NCBI GenBank assembly: GCA_034409055.1
Contig: DAOUMU010000196.1
Location: forward strand, 1-13,349
Source: DAOUMU01 sp034409055
GTDB taxonomy: Bacteria > Chloroflexota > Anaerolineae > 4572-78 > J111
Direction of reading: 5' to 3'
DNA: 13,349 nt
Shown: piece by piece, positions 6,220-13,308 of the stretch
How positions within the stretch are numbered: position 1 is the first letter of the stretch
How the letters are laid out: each line of letters opens with the position of its first letter
Translations under genes and position numbers: made by a program
The notes under the pieces: model-generated
The model's input: only the letters and a program-made list of their open reading frames with translations
What the model was told of the DNA's origin: nothing
Database searches by the model: none

Positions 6220-7440
6220 ATGAGTTCAACACCGGAATCTCGAAAGCCCCAAATTTTCCTCAGCTATGTGCAGGAGGATGCAGAAAAAGTAGAAAAGCTT
6301 TACCAAAAACTGTCCGAGGCAGGGTTTAAGCCCTGGATGGCCAAAAAGGACATCCTGCCAGGAGAAAAAAAGCGATCCAGTATTGAGAAAGAGATCCGAA
6401 ATTCAGATTTCTTCCTGGTGGGTTTGTCAGCTAACTCGGTCATTCAAAGAGGTTCCATCCAGAGAGAAATTAAGCGGGCTCTGGATGTTTGGGAAGAACA
6501 GTTGGATGACGATATCTATCTGATACCAGTGAAGGTGGCAGCGTGTGAGATACCAGAGAGGCTGCATGATTTCCAGTGGGTGGATCCATTTGAGGATGAT
6601 GGTTGGACACAATTAGTGAAAGCCATTCAGGTTGGGCTGGAACGTCGGGGGGAAGAAGTAACTGCCCTCCCCGAAGAAAAACTTGAAGACACGCATCAGG
6701 TAGCCTTTGATAAGAAGCAAAGTGTTCAACAACCTACGGTGTTTATCAGCTACAGCCACAAAGATGAAAAAGAAAAAGATGCCTTATTATCTCATCTGGG
6801 TGTCTTACGACAAGCCGGTTTAATTGAGTTGTGGAGTGACGATGATATTAAAGCCGGTGCTAATAGAGAACAAGTGATTAACCAGGCCATAGACAGGGCT
6901 AAAGTGGCTGTGCTGCTCATCAGCGCTAATTTTCTGAGTTCGGATGTATTGAAGACAGAGATTCCCCGCCTTCTAAAACGCCGCCAAGGTGGTGGGTTGA
7001 CTGTTTTTCCGGTGATTGCTAAGCACTGTGTCTGGAAAAAAGTTGATTGGCTGGCTGAAATGGAGGTCAGACCCAAACGAGGCATCCCCGTTTGGCGGGA
7101 AGAGGGGATTTATGCTGATAAGGAGTTGGCGGCTATTGCCGAGGAAGTGGCGGGTATTGTTGAAGAAGCTACTACTAATAAAGAACACAATACATCTGGC
7201 AGTCTCGACACTCGAATTCTGCAAGTTTTATACAATTATTGGCGACAACAGCCTGGTGATCCCAAAATCAGCCTCAAGGAACTCATCAGCCAAATCCCCA
7301 AAGTTCAACAGGCCGAGGTGATCCAGTGTCTCTATGGATTACATGAAAAAGGATGGTTAGACTATAATCTGACAGGTAAAGCAGAAAGCGGCTTGGTATG
7401 GCTGACACAACAAGGTATCAAGGTGGCAAAAACTTTATGA
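6220..7440 (+). CDS. Tandem TIR-domain protein with C-terminal winged-helix-like adaptor domain
   Basis: A 406-aa protein. TIR domain 1 covers about residues 10-142 (QIFLSYVQED, GFKPWMAKKDILPG, FFLVGLSANS); its putative catalytic Glu is E83 in QREIKRAL. TIR domain 2 covers about 172-316 (TVFISYSHKDEKEKDALL, IELWSDDDIKAG, VLLISANFLSSD), with E247 in the equivalent place. Bacterial TIR domains cleave NAD+ or make cyclic ADP-ribose signals, or act as scaffolds; the Glu is the usual catalytic residue. After a linker, residues about 329-406 form a winged-helix-like domain (ISLKELISQIP, GLHEKGW, GLVWLTQQGIKVAK). The same domain opens the next protein. AGGTAG 6 bases before the ATG is a weak ribosome-binding site. 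The stop overlaps the next ATG (ATGA), so translation is coupled. The protein is cytosolic, with no membrane span. Likely role: effector or signal generator of a defence system. Confidence 0.9.
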   Translation: MSSTPESRKPQIFLSYVQEDAEKVEKLYQKLSEAGFKPWMAKKDILPGEKKRSSIEKEIRNSDFFLVGLSANSVIQRGSIQREIKRALDVWEEQLDDDIYLIPVKVAACEIPERLHDFQWVDPFEDDGWTQLVKAIQVGLERRGEEVTALPEEKLEDTHQVAFDKKQSVQQPTVFISYSHKDEKEKDALLSHLGVLRQAGLIELWSDDDIKAGANREQVINQAIDRAKVAVLLISANFLSSDVLKTEIPRLLKRRQGGGLTVFPVIAKHCVWKKVDWLAEMEVRPKRGIPVWREEGIYADKELAAIAEEVAGIVEEATTNKEHNTSGSLDTRILQVLYNYWRQQPGDPKISLKELISQIPKVQQAEVIQCLYGLHEKGWLDYNLTGKAESGLVWLTQQGIKVAKTL

Positions 7441-7671
7441 GTTTCGACACCCAAATTCTACAAGTTCTACACAATTATAGGCAACAACACCCAGGTGATC
7501 CCAAAATCAGCCTCAAGGAACTAATCGACGAAATTCCTGAGGCTAAACGGGCTGACGTGATAGAGGATCTCCATGGATTACAGGAAAAAGGGTGGGTAGG
7601 GTATGACCTAACAGACAAAGCAGAAAGTGGGTTGGTGTGGTTGACACGGCAAGGTATTAAGGTGGCAAAGA
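7205..7671 (+). repeat. Tandem duplication (period 239 bp) spanning the TIR/protease gene boundary
   Basis: The segment at about 7205-7432 is repeated at about 7444-7671 with a constant 239-base offset and no indels that I could see. For example, GATCCCAAAATCAGCCTCAA is exact in both. Because 239 is not a multiple of 3, copy 2 lies in a different frame: copy 1 encodes the end of the TIR protein and copy 2 the beginning of the protease protein. At protein level I count 54 identical residues of 78. The period and the ATGA junction together keep both genes open. Confidence 0.92.
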
Positions 7672-10460
7672 AAATCCCGCAAACACTTTCATCCGATAAC
7701 CAAAAAAATCATCTTAAACAAACCGCTGCCGTTCCTTCTTTAACCGATTATCCACTTCCATATGAGGTGTTGTGGAAACAAGATCAACTAATTCCCAAGC
7801 CAGAACATATCTTTGCTGGGTCTGATTACCTTTGCGTAGTGGGCAATAGTGGTAAAATCCTGTATTTTTTGTCTCTTAGTGACGGTGAAACTTTGTTACA
7901 AGTTACTATTGAGGAGTTATTTTCAAAAGATTATGTCATTACAGATGGTGCAAGTGTTCCCTCCGGTGAACTTTTTCTTGCCTTGTTTCCTCTCAACTAT
8001 TCTGAAACAGCGTGTTTTGTAAAGTTAAAATTTGATTCGGAACATTCAAAACAGCCTGAAATAATTCCAATTTATTCAGCTAAAGAGTGGCAATTTCTCG
8101 GGCCAGTCATTAGTGATGAAAAAATTTATCTTATTGAACCCAGAATTGGTGGACCCACATTAGTTACGTTAGATTATAATGGTAGCAATGCACTGGAACA
8201 AGCTCTGGCGTCATCTAAACCTTACAGGGATTTTACCTCGTTCGTCTTGATTGATAATCTTCTTTGTCTTGCTCTGTTTGAAGGCCCGATCTTAGCCATC
8301 AACTCTAAAACCGGCAATGTTGAACGAGAGCTATATCAAAACCCAAATAAAGAAAATTTTTCTCTCTTGGCTGCGGATGGTAGAAATCTTTTTTTTGTAA
8401 CTTATGGCGATCACCATTCTCCTCAAATCCATACTATAGATGTCCCTTTTGAGCGAAGGAGTGATTTTTATCTACCTCCTGAGTCCTCAACAATACAGTG
8501 TAAAGTTAAAGGCCGACCATTGGTTCTTAACGACATTATTTGTATATCAGGATATGATCACTTTCTGTATGCATTTGATCGTAAGACAGGTGAAAAACTA
8601 TGGTCTTATGAGATGGCACATCATATTAAACATGGTCCAATTTGGGTAGGGGAAGAAATTGTTGTGATGGATCGAGGGGGTGGAGGTGAGCATGGAACTG
8701 TGCAAGCTTTGCGATTTGGAAAGCCGAAATTTATTGTAACATGCCATTATGACGTGAATAAGCAGCCCCGGCTCAATGAGCAAAATCCACTCATTTTCAC
8801 TTTAATTAATGTAGGACATCGAACAGCATATAACACAGTTCTGCAAATATCAAGTGAATGTGATTTCGTAGGGGAAAGTCCGCATCACACACAACAGATT
8901 GGTACCGTTCTCCCATGCCACTTTATGCGTTCTACAAAAACTCTCAAACCTACAGCTAGTGGAATAGCAGTTCACTTAAGAGCAGAAGTTAGTTATAAAT
9001 ATGGCAATAATGAGGGTGTTGACCATGTAAATTTACATATACCTGTTTTGAGGCCAGATGAAACACAAGACGAAAGTTTGCAGTACAATTTCGCAGCCTT
9101 AAAAGCTTTACTTATTGCCACGTTTACTGATAGTAATGATTTGACTGAGATGTGTAAAGCATCTTTTAGCCCGGTGTATGAAAAAATCGAACGTGAAGTA
9201 AACAGAACTGAGAGAATCAACAAGTTGATTGAGTATGTGAAACAACACCACCAACGAGTCGAAGATTTGTTGATAGAAATAAAGAAACGAAATTCGATTC
9301 GATACACACAATACATTGAAGATATTGTACTCTATAATCAACAGTCGGAGGTTTCATCTTTGCTAAATCAAAAGCAAGAATATGTCCTTTCCACAAAATT
9401 GAAGTATACACTAAGCTCAATATTACGTAAATGTGACGAATTTGCTTCAGACGAAAATTTACGGGCGATTATGGACGTAAAGCCTTTACATATCTATAAA
9501 GATGATATTCCATCTGCCCACACACGAAAAAAAAGAGTTACATATTTTTTGGCTAATTTTCAGAGTAAACGCTTAGCAGATGGACGGTTGGTACTTCCCT
9601 TGTTTTTACAAGAGTTACGTCGTCAATATGCTCAAGAGGATGCAATTTATACTGAATTAACAGAAGTTTTGGCCTATTTGCCCGGCGGGGGTGAACCGCT
9701 ACCTAAGTCACCATCATCAAATTTTCCCGAAGCAAATCCGGTACAATTTACCAGAGCTTATATTGCTGAATTGCAACTGTTGTTGGATAGATCACAAGCA
9801 GTGGGGAAGCTAGTCGTCACACAATATATAGATGGTGAGGCCAAGCGTCGTGAAACAGGCACAGCTTGGTTGATTGCTCCTGGGTTAGCGATGACATGCT
9901 GGCACGTTCTGGAAGCCCGATCTCATAAAGAAGATTTACCCTCAGAGACTGATTTGGAGGAGCAGATAGCGAATATACGGTTTAATTTGGGATTCACCAG
10001 GCCAGCCGAAGGTCAGGGATATGCGGTTAAGTTAGTCTATGCTAATCGGGATAAAGATACCCTCGACTATGCTATACTCCGCCTGGAGAATTGGAATGTT
10101 CACCACGATTACTACTTACCCATCAATACCTCTGCTCCGTTAGGAACTTCAACCGATCTTTACATAGTTCATCATCCCCAAGGACAACCACAACAGTTTA
10201 CTCATGGTAGATCTCTTGGCTTTCGTTCTGATACACCGGAACGCTTTTCACATCAGTTAGATACAGACCCTGGTAGTTCAGGTAGTCCAATCTTCGATGC
10301 CCAAAATCTAGCGGTAGTGGCAATGCACCGAGGGAAAACTTATGATGGTACCCCTGAAGGAATTATCCTTTGCTCAATTTTAGAGGACTTAAAGCAACAC
10401 GGCCCGACAGATCTTTATGAAAAAATCAATTTAGCTCAACAAGAAAAAGGAGGACGGTAA
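7437..10460 (+). CDS. Multidomain sensor-protease: winged-helix-like / PQQ propeller / Ig-like / EAD-like x2 / trypsin-like serine protease
   Basis: The start is taken at 7437 (ATGA overlap with the TIR gene, where homology to the upstream adaptor domain begins) rather than at the ATG 39 bases earlier; this gives 1007 aa. Residues 1-80 duplicate the adaptor domain. Residues about 105-430 look like a PQQ/quinoprotein-type beta-propeller (LYAFDRKTGEKLWSYE is a textbook blade; also ILAINSKTGNVERELY). Residues about 440-540 look like a CARDB/Ig-type sandwich (FTLINVGHRTAYNTVLQI). About 550-628 and 650-748 are helical regions resembling death-fold-like effector-associated domains (LIEYVKQHHQRVEDLL; LPLFLQELRRQY). 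Residues about 770-1000 form a V8/trypsin-like protease with H823 (TCWHVL), D877 (LDYAIL) and S948 (GSSGSP). There is no signal peptide. Known conflict-system proteins put such modules together so that a propeller or adaptor senses and the protease executes. The middle (about 7800-9600) is visibly AT-richer than the ends. Confidence 0.85.
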   Translation: MSFDTQILQVLHNYRQQHPGDPKISLKELIDEIPEAKRADVIEDLHGLQEKGWVGYDLTDKAESGLVWLTRQGIKVAKKIPQTLSSDNQKNHLKQTAAVPSLTDYPLPYEVLWKQDQLIPKPEHIFAGSDYLCVVGNSGKILYFLSLSDGETLLQVTIEELFSKDYVITDGASVPSGELFLALFPLNYSETACFVKLKFDSEHSKQPEIIPIYSAKEWQFLGPVISDEKIYLIEPRIGGPTLVTLDYNGSNALEQALASSKPYRDFTSFVLIDNLLCLALFEGPILAINSKTGNVERELYQNPNKENFSLLAADGRNLFFVTYGDHHSPQIHTIDVPFERRSDFYLPPESSTIQCKVKGRPLVLNDIICISGYDHFLYAFDRKTGEKLWSYEMAHHIKHGPIWVGEEIVVMDRGGGGEHGTVQALRFGKPKFIVTCHYDVNKQPRLNEQNPLIFTLINVGHRTAYNTVLQISSECDFVGESPHHTQQIGTVLPCHFMRSTKTLKPTASGIAVHLRAEVSYKYGNNEGVDHVNLHIPVLRPDETQDESLQYNFAALKALLIATFTDSNDLTEMCKASFSPVYEKIEREVNRTERINKLIEYVKQHHQRVEDLLIEIKKRNSIRYTQYIEDIVLYNQQSEVSSLLNQKQEYVLSTKLKYTLSSILRKCDEFASDENLRAIMDVKPLHIYKDDIPSAHTRKKRVTYFLANFQSKRLADGRLVLPLFLQELRRQYAQEDAIYTELTEVLAYLPGGGEPLPKSPSSNFPEANPVQFTRAYIAELQLLLDRSQAVGKLVVTQYIDGEAKRRETGTAWLIAPGLAMTCWHVLEARSHKEDLPSETDLEEQIANIRFNLGFTRPAEGQGYAVKLVYANRDKDTLDYAILRLENWNVHHDYYLPINTSAPLGTSTDLYIVHHPQGQPQQFTHGRSLGFRSDTPERFSHQLDTDPGSSGSPIFDAQNLAVVAMHRGKTYDGTPEGIILCSILEDLKQHGPTDLYEKINLAQQEKGGR

Positions 10461-10462
10461 TC

Positions 10463-11560
10463 ATGTCTAGTAAATTATACTATCCGGACAAACAACCTGA
10501 TCTACCGCCAGAAGTTAAAATTATCCCTGATGACAGTTACTTTTTGCTCCGTTTGCACGATAGTCAGGCTACTCTGTCGAAGACATTCAGGTGGCGTAAG
10601 GCAGGAACGATTTTGGTCAAAAGTTTAGTTCAGATCAAGCCCTCAATACAACGCAATATCTTAGAACAACCTATTATCGGATTACATAGAATCGGAGATA
10701 TTAAATATAACAAAGCCAAGTCTCTGGTTAATCGAATTAATCTGACAGACTGGCTTCCGGCCTATAGCAATGATACCCTGAAGGTGGAGTTGGAATATAT
10801 CTTGATAAAAAATGAACCGCTTAAGAAACTGCTTGATAAAATGGCTGAAATAAAACTATCAACCGAATTAACTGCGGTTAAATGGGAAGTGGGGCTTGGT
10901 CTAAAAATAACGGAAATACTCGGACGAGTTTTTAGTTATCTTCTGGAAGAGGGACAAGCCGAGCGAATTTTTTATCTCCAAGAGGACCTAAATATTGGCG
11001 AGCTTCGACCTGGTTTCCGAGTGGCGGCGGAAGCTACCAGTTCTAATACAATTCCAACCCAGTTAATCATCACTGACCGTGAAGATTTAGAGTTAAGAAA
11101 CGAATATGACCACCCTCTGGAAGAGACAACCTATGCGGTTTTGGAGGTTCTGGCGCAAAAACGTCTCAGCGAGGGATATTGGCAAGAGACTGCTTGGGGG
11201 CAACTTTTGCTAGAGGGCCAAAACGAAGCCCTGCGTTTTGAGAGGAGTAGTGAGGCTAAGAAAAAAAAGGCACTGAAAGAGTTTATTGAGGTCTGCTACT
11301 ACGCAGGCAAGCTGGCGATAACTGACACCAGGTTCATCCCTAAACATTTCAAAGAAGTGCGGGCGATGTTAGTACAAGAAATTGAAACTCAATTCTTTGG
11401 TCAGGAGAGTTTTGCTTCTCCCTCAACCGAACCATTGCCAGAAACCTGGCAACGTGCTTTTGGTTATGAAACAGAAGTAGAGCTTCAGGGGGCTGTCGAG
11501 TATTACTATCGGGCTTTGGCCGACTCGAAGGCGTGGCTGAAGTATTATGGTATAAAATAG
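10463..11560 (+). CDS. Unrecognised 365-aa third component of the TIR/protease/kinase operon
   Basis: The ATG follows the protease stop by 2 bases and is preceded by AAGGAGG (about 10447-10453), a strong ribosome-binding site inside the end of the protease gene. Translation is therefore tightly linked. No family is recognised. The product is soluble, mixed alpha/beta and rich in charged residues. An N-terminal portion has beta-strand-like stretches (SYFLLRLHD, TILVKSLVQI). A helical centre follows (about 115-170, ITEILGRVFSYLLEEGQ), then a C-terminal helical part that is Tyr/Trp-rich (GAVEYYYRALADSKAWLKYYG). The middle hydrophobic stretch (KWEVGLGLKITEILG) is too polar for a clear membrane span. 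Candidate roles are ligand sensor, protease substrate or pore-forming effector. None can be chosen from sequence alone. Confidence 0.75.
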   Translation: MSSKLYYPDKQPDLPPEVKIIPDDSYFLLRLHDSQATLSKTFRWRKAGTILVKSLVQIKPSIQRNILEQPIIGLHRIGDIKYNKAKSLVNRINLTDWLPAYSNDTLKVELEYILIKNEPLKKLLDKMAEIKLSTELTAVKWEVGLGLKITEILGRVFSYLLEEGQAERIFYLQEDLNIGELRPGFRVAAEATSSNTIPTQLIITDREDLELRNEYDHPLEETTYAVLEVLAQKRLSEGYWQETAWGQLLLEGQNEALRFERSSEAKKKKALKEFIEVCYYAGKLAITDTRFIPKHFKEVRAMLVQEIETQFFGQESFASPSTEPLPETWQRAFGYETEVELQGAVEYYYRALADSKAWLKYYGIK

Positions 11561-11639
11561 AATTAGATAAAGAATTTATTGCTATATAGAGAACTTGTAA
11601 CCCCAACTCTTTAATTCTTTTCCTACAAAAGCTGGTGAT
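11561..11639 (+). other. 79-base spacer before the kinase gene
   Basis: AT-rich spacer with no terminator hairpin, and only GGTGAT near the kinase ATG as a poor ribosome-binding site. It contains the TA-rich run TTTATTGCTATATAG, which could hold a weak internal promoter, but no consensus pair with correct spacing is visible. The kinase may be read from the operon transcript at a lower level. Confidence 0.35.
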
Positions 11640-13283
11640 ATGTCAGAATCAATTGGAAATTATAGGATTATAGGTGATTCACCAATAGGTAGTGGTAGTT
11701 CTTCTATAGTTTATAAAGCCCAAAAAAAAGACACTGGTGAACTAGTAGCTTTAAAGGTGATCCATGCCCATCTGCTGTATGATCCGAGTAATTGCAAACA
11801 GTTCGAACTTGAAATTAATGCTGTTGCTCATTTCTCAAATAAATACATCATCAAAATTTTGGATTCGGGCTTGACTAATGACAATAAATATTTCATTGCT
11901 ATGGAATACATAGAAGGTGGAACACTACGGGAAACATTAAAAGATCAGGGTTCACTACCTATAGATAAAGCAGTATCCATTACTCACTGTATTGGCAAAG
12001 CCTTGAACTACATTCATAATCAGACACCTCCCATCATACATTGTGATGTTAAGCCCTCAAATATTTTACTTGACAAAAGGGGGGCAATTTTGACTGATTT
12101 TGGAATTGCTAAACTCGCAAGTACACAATCCGATATTGGAGGATATGGTACTCCTGGGTACATACCACCTGAGATATGGGGGGAACAGAGACAAACTTGG
12201 GCGAGAGATATTTATGCCTTAGCTGTTAGTTTTTTTGAAATAGTGGTTGGGCGGCGTCCAAACACAGGCGAAACCCTGTCACAGGCAAAGCCTGAAGTAG
12301 GTCCTTTTTTCGATAAATTTCTACTCAAGGCGATGTCTGTTACCGAATCTTACCAGAAAGCACTTGATTTTGTTGAAGATTTGGAACAAGCAAAAGAAAA
12401 ATCTGAACGTATTAATCGATCAATTGCTATAGATTACGATTGCATAAGGGATCATCCTGACTGTGACTTGGAAGAAGTTCTGAGAGATGTAAAAAGAATT
12501 CTAAACGCCTATCCAACTTATATTAAAGCTCTAATGTTGCGTGGTGAAATTTACTTAAAGCAAGAAAAATTTCTAGAAGCTCAAAAGGATTACAAACAAG
12601 CTTATGAACAGGTGAAGGATCTATGTTCTGAGCCTGGCAGGTTGTATTTAGAGACGTCAGAACGTATTGCGAGTTTCCTTTGGGCGGCTCGCAAGTTTAC
12701 AAAAGCTGTTGAACAGGATAAACTTATCATACAAACTTCGGACAAGGCTGATTGTCAAGATACGTTTGTCCAAGAAGCCCGAAGCAGGGCTTTAGAGCGG
12801 TTAGGTGAATATCACTATAACATCGGAAGTGAGGCGTACGCCTCAGGAAAACCTAAAAATATAACTAAAGCTTTAAAAGTTTTACGAAGCCAGATAAACT
12901 TAATCGAAGAATTAGACCGCAATAGCAATACAAGCTTTTTGAAAATTGTGCTAAACAAACTGCTTGTATATAAACAAGAACTAAGCATAAACCAAATTGA
13001 TTTTCAAAATGATTGTGGTAACGAAATTATTTTTAAACATTACACTAAGATTGACCAAGCTTACCAAAATTTGATTGACCTTGAGCCAGAAGAGGTTGAG
13101 CAATGGAGAGAAAAACGTTTTGCAAAATTAATGGAACAGATTGCGAACAGATTAGAATGCGTTCAAGGGGCGATAGCAGAGTTGGATGATGACGCTATGG
13201 TTAAGCATTATCAGGCTATAAGAACTACGCATTGTCCGGGACTTCGCCCGGAAAATGTGCCCCTAACGGGGAGTAGGAAGTAG
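11640..13283 (+). CDS. Cytosolic Ser/Thr protein kinase (non-RD, HCD loop) with TPR-like C-terminus
   Basis: A 547-aa Hanks-type kinase. The Gly-rich loop is IGSGSSSIVYKA (16-27), with VALK giving ATP-anchoring K39 and a likely alpha-C Glu at E58. The catalytic loop IIHCDVKPSN (132-141) keeps D136, K138 and N141, but the Arg of HRD is Cys (C135). DFG is 153-155, PPE (176-178) replaces APE, and D190 (RDIYAL) is in place. It should therefore be active, but without the usual Arg-dependent activation-loop switch. Residues about 265-400 look like TPR helices (ALMLRGEIYLKQEKFLEAQKDYKQAY), with further helices to about 530. No transmembrane segment or PASTA repeats occur, so it is not a PknB-type surface sensor. 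It lies 79 bases after the 365-aa gene on the same strand. The last ~12 residues are encoded by a hairpin and repeat region. Phosphorylation of an operon partner is the likely but unproven role. Confidence 0.9.
   Translation: MSESIGNYRIIGDSPIGSGSSSIVYKAQKKDTGELVALKVIHAHLLYDPSNCKQFELEINAVAHFSNKYIIKILDSGLTNDNKYFIAMEYIEGGTLRETLKDQGSLPIDKAVSITHCIGKALNYIHNQTPPIIHCDVKPSNILLDKRGAILTDFGIAKLASTQSDIGGYGTPGYIPPEIWGEQRQTWARDIYALAVSFFEIVVGRRPNTGETLSQAKPEVGPFFDKFLLKAMSVTESYQKALDFVEDLEQAKEKSERINRSIAIDYDCIRDHPDCDLEEVLRDVKRILNAYPTYIKALMLRGEIYLKQEKFLEAQKDYKQAYEQVKDLCSEPGRLYLETSERIASFLWAARKFTKAVEQDKLIIQTSDKADCQDTFVQEARSRALERLGEYHYNIGSEAYASGKPKNITKALKVLRSQINLIEELDRNSNTSFLKIVLNKLLVYKQELSINQIDFQNDCGNEIIFKHYTKIDQAYQNLIDLEPEEVEQWREKRFAKLMEQIANRLECVQGAIAELDDDAMVKHYQAIRTTHCPGLRPENVPLTGSRK
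13228..13259. other. Long imperfect hairpin overlapping the 3' end of the kinase gene
   Basis: TCCGGG (13235-13240) and CCCGGA (13247-13252) pair perfectly around a 6-nt loop. The stem is extended by CATT/AATG (13230-13233, 13254-13257) with one mismatch, then a wobble and a C-G pair. No T-run follows, so it is not a classical intrinsic terminator. It lies in the coding region near its end. Confidence 0.55.
13260..13271. other. Second terminal hairpin CCCC-TAAC-GGGG
   Basis: A four-pair GC stem with a 4-nt loop directly abuts the previous hairpin and lies 10 bases before the kinase stop codon. Its TGCCCC...GGGG form resembles the hairpin at 6117-6129 upstream of the operon. Confidence 0.45.
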
Positions 13284-13308
13284 GGATTAGGGATTAGGGG
13301 TTAGGGAT
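13281..13308 (+). repeat. Four tandem TAGGGAT heptamers
   Basis: TAGGGAT, TAGGGAT, TAGGGGT, TAGGGAT run head to tail from the kinase stop codon, which is the first TAG. A related GGATTAGGGGTT string occurs at 101-112. This is a short simple repeat of the kind seen in intergenic spacers of some filamentous bacteria. It marks the end of the cluster. Confidence 0.85.

Noticed and set aside
6215..6221. GTTAGAT just at the TIR start, resembling the 3' core (GTTRRRY) of an integron attC site
   Set aside because: No matching RYYYAAC partner occurs within 150 bases upstream, and the inverted repeats present do not form an attC fold. A gene of this operon size is also not a typical cassette.
6081..6329. 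82-codon frame overlapping the TIR gene start
   Set aside because: It overlaps the well-supported TIR domain in another frame and has no protein-family features.
7398..7436. Earlier ATG for the protease protein, adding 13 residues
   Set aside because: It lies inside the duplicated domain of the previous gene read in another frame. The ATGA at 7437 starts where homology to the adaptor domain begins.
13228..13271. Intrinsic terminator of the operon
   Set aside because: No T-run follows either hairpin, and both lie before the kinase stop codon.
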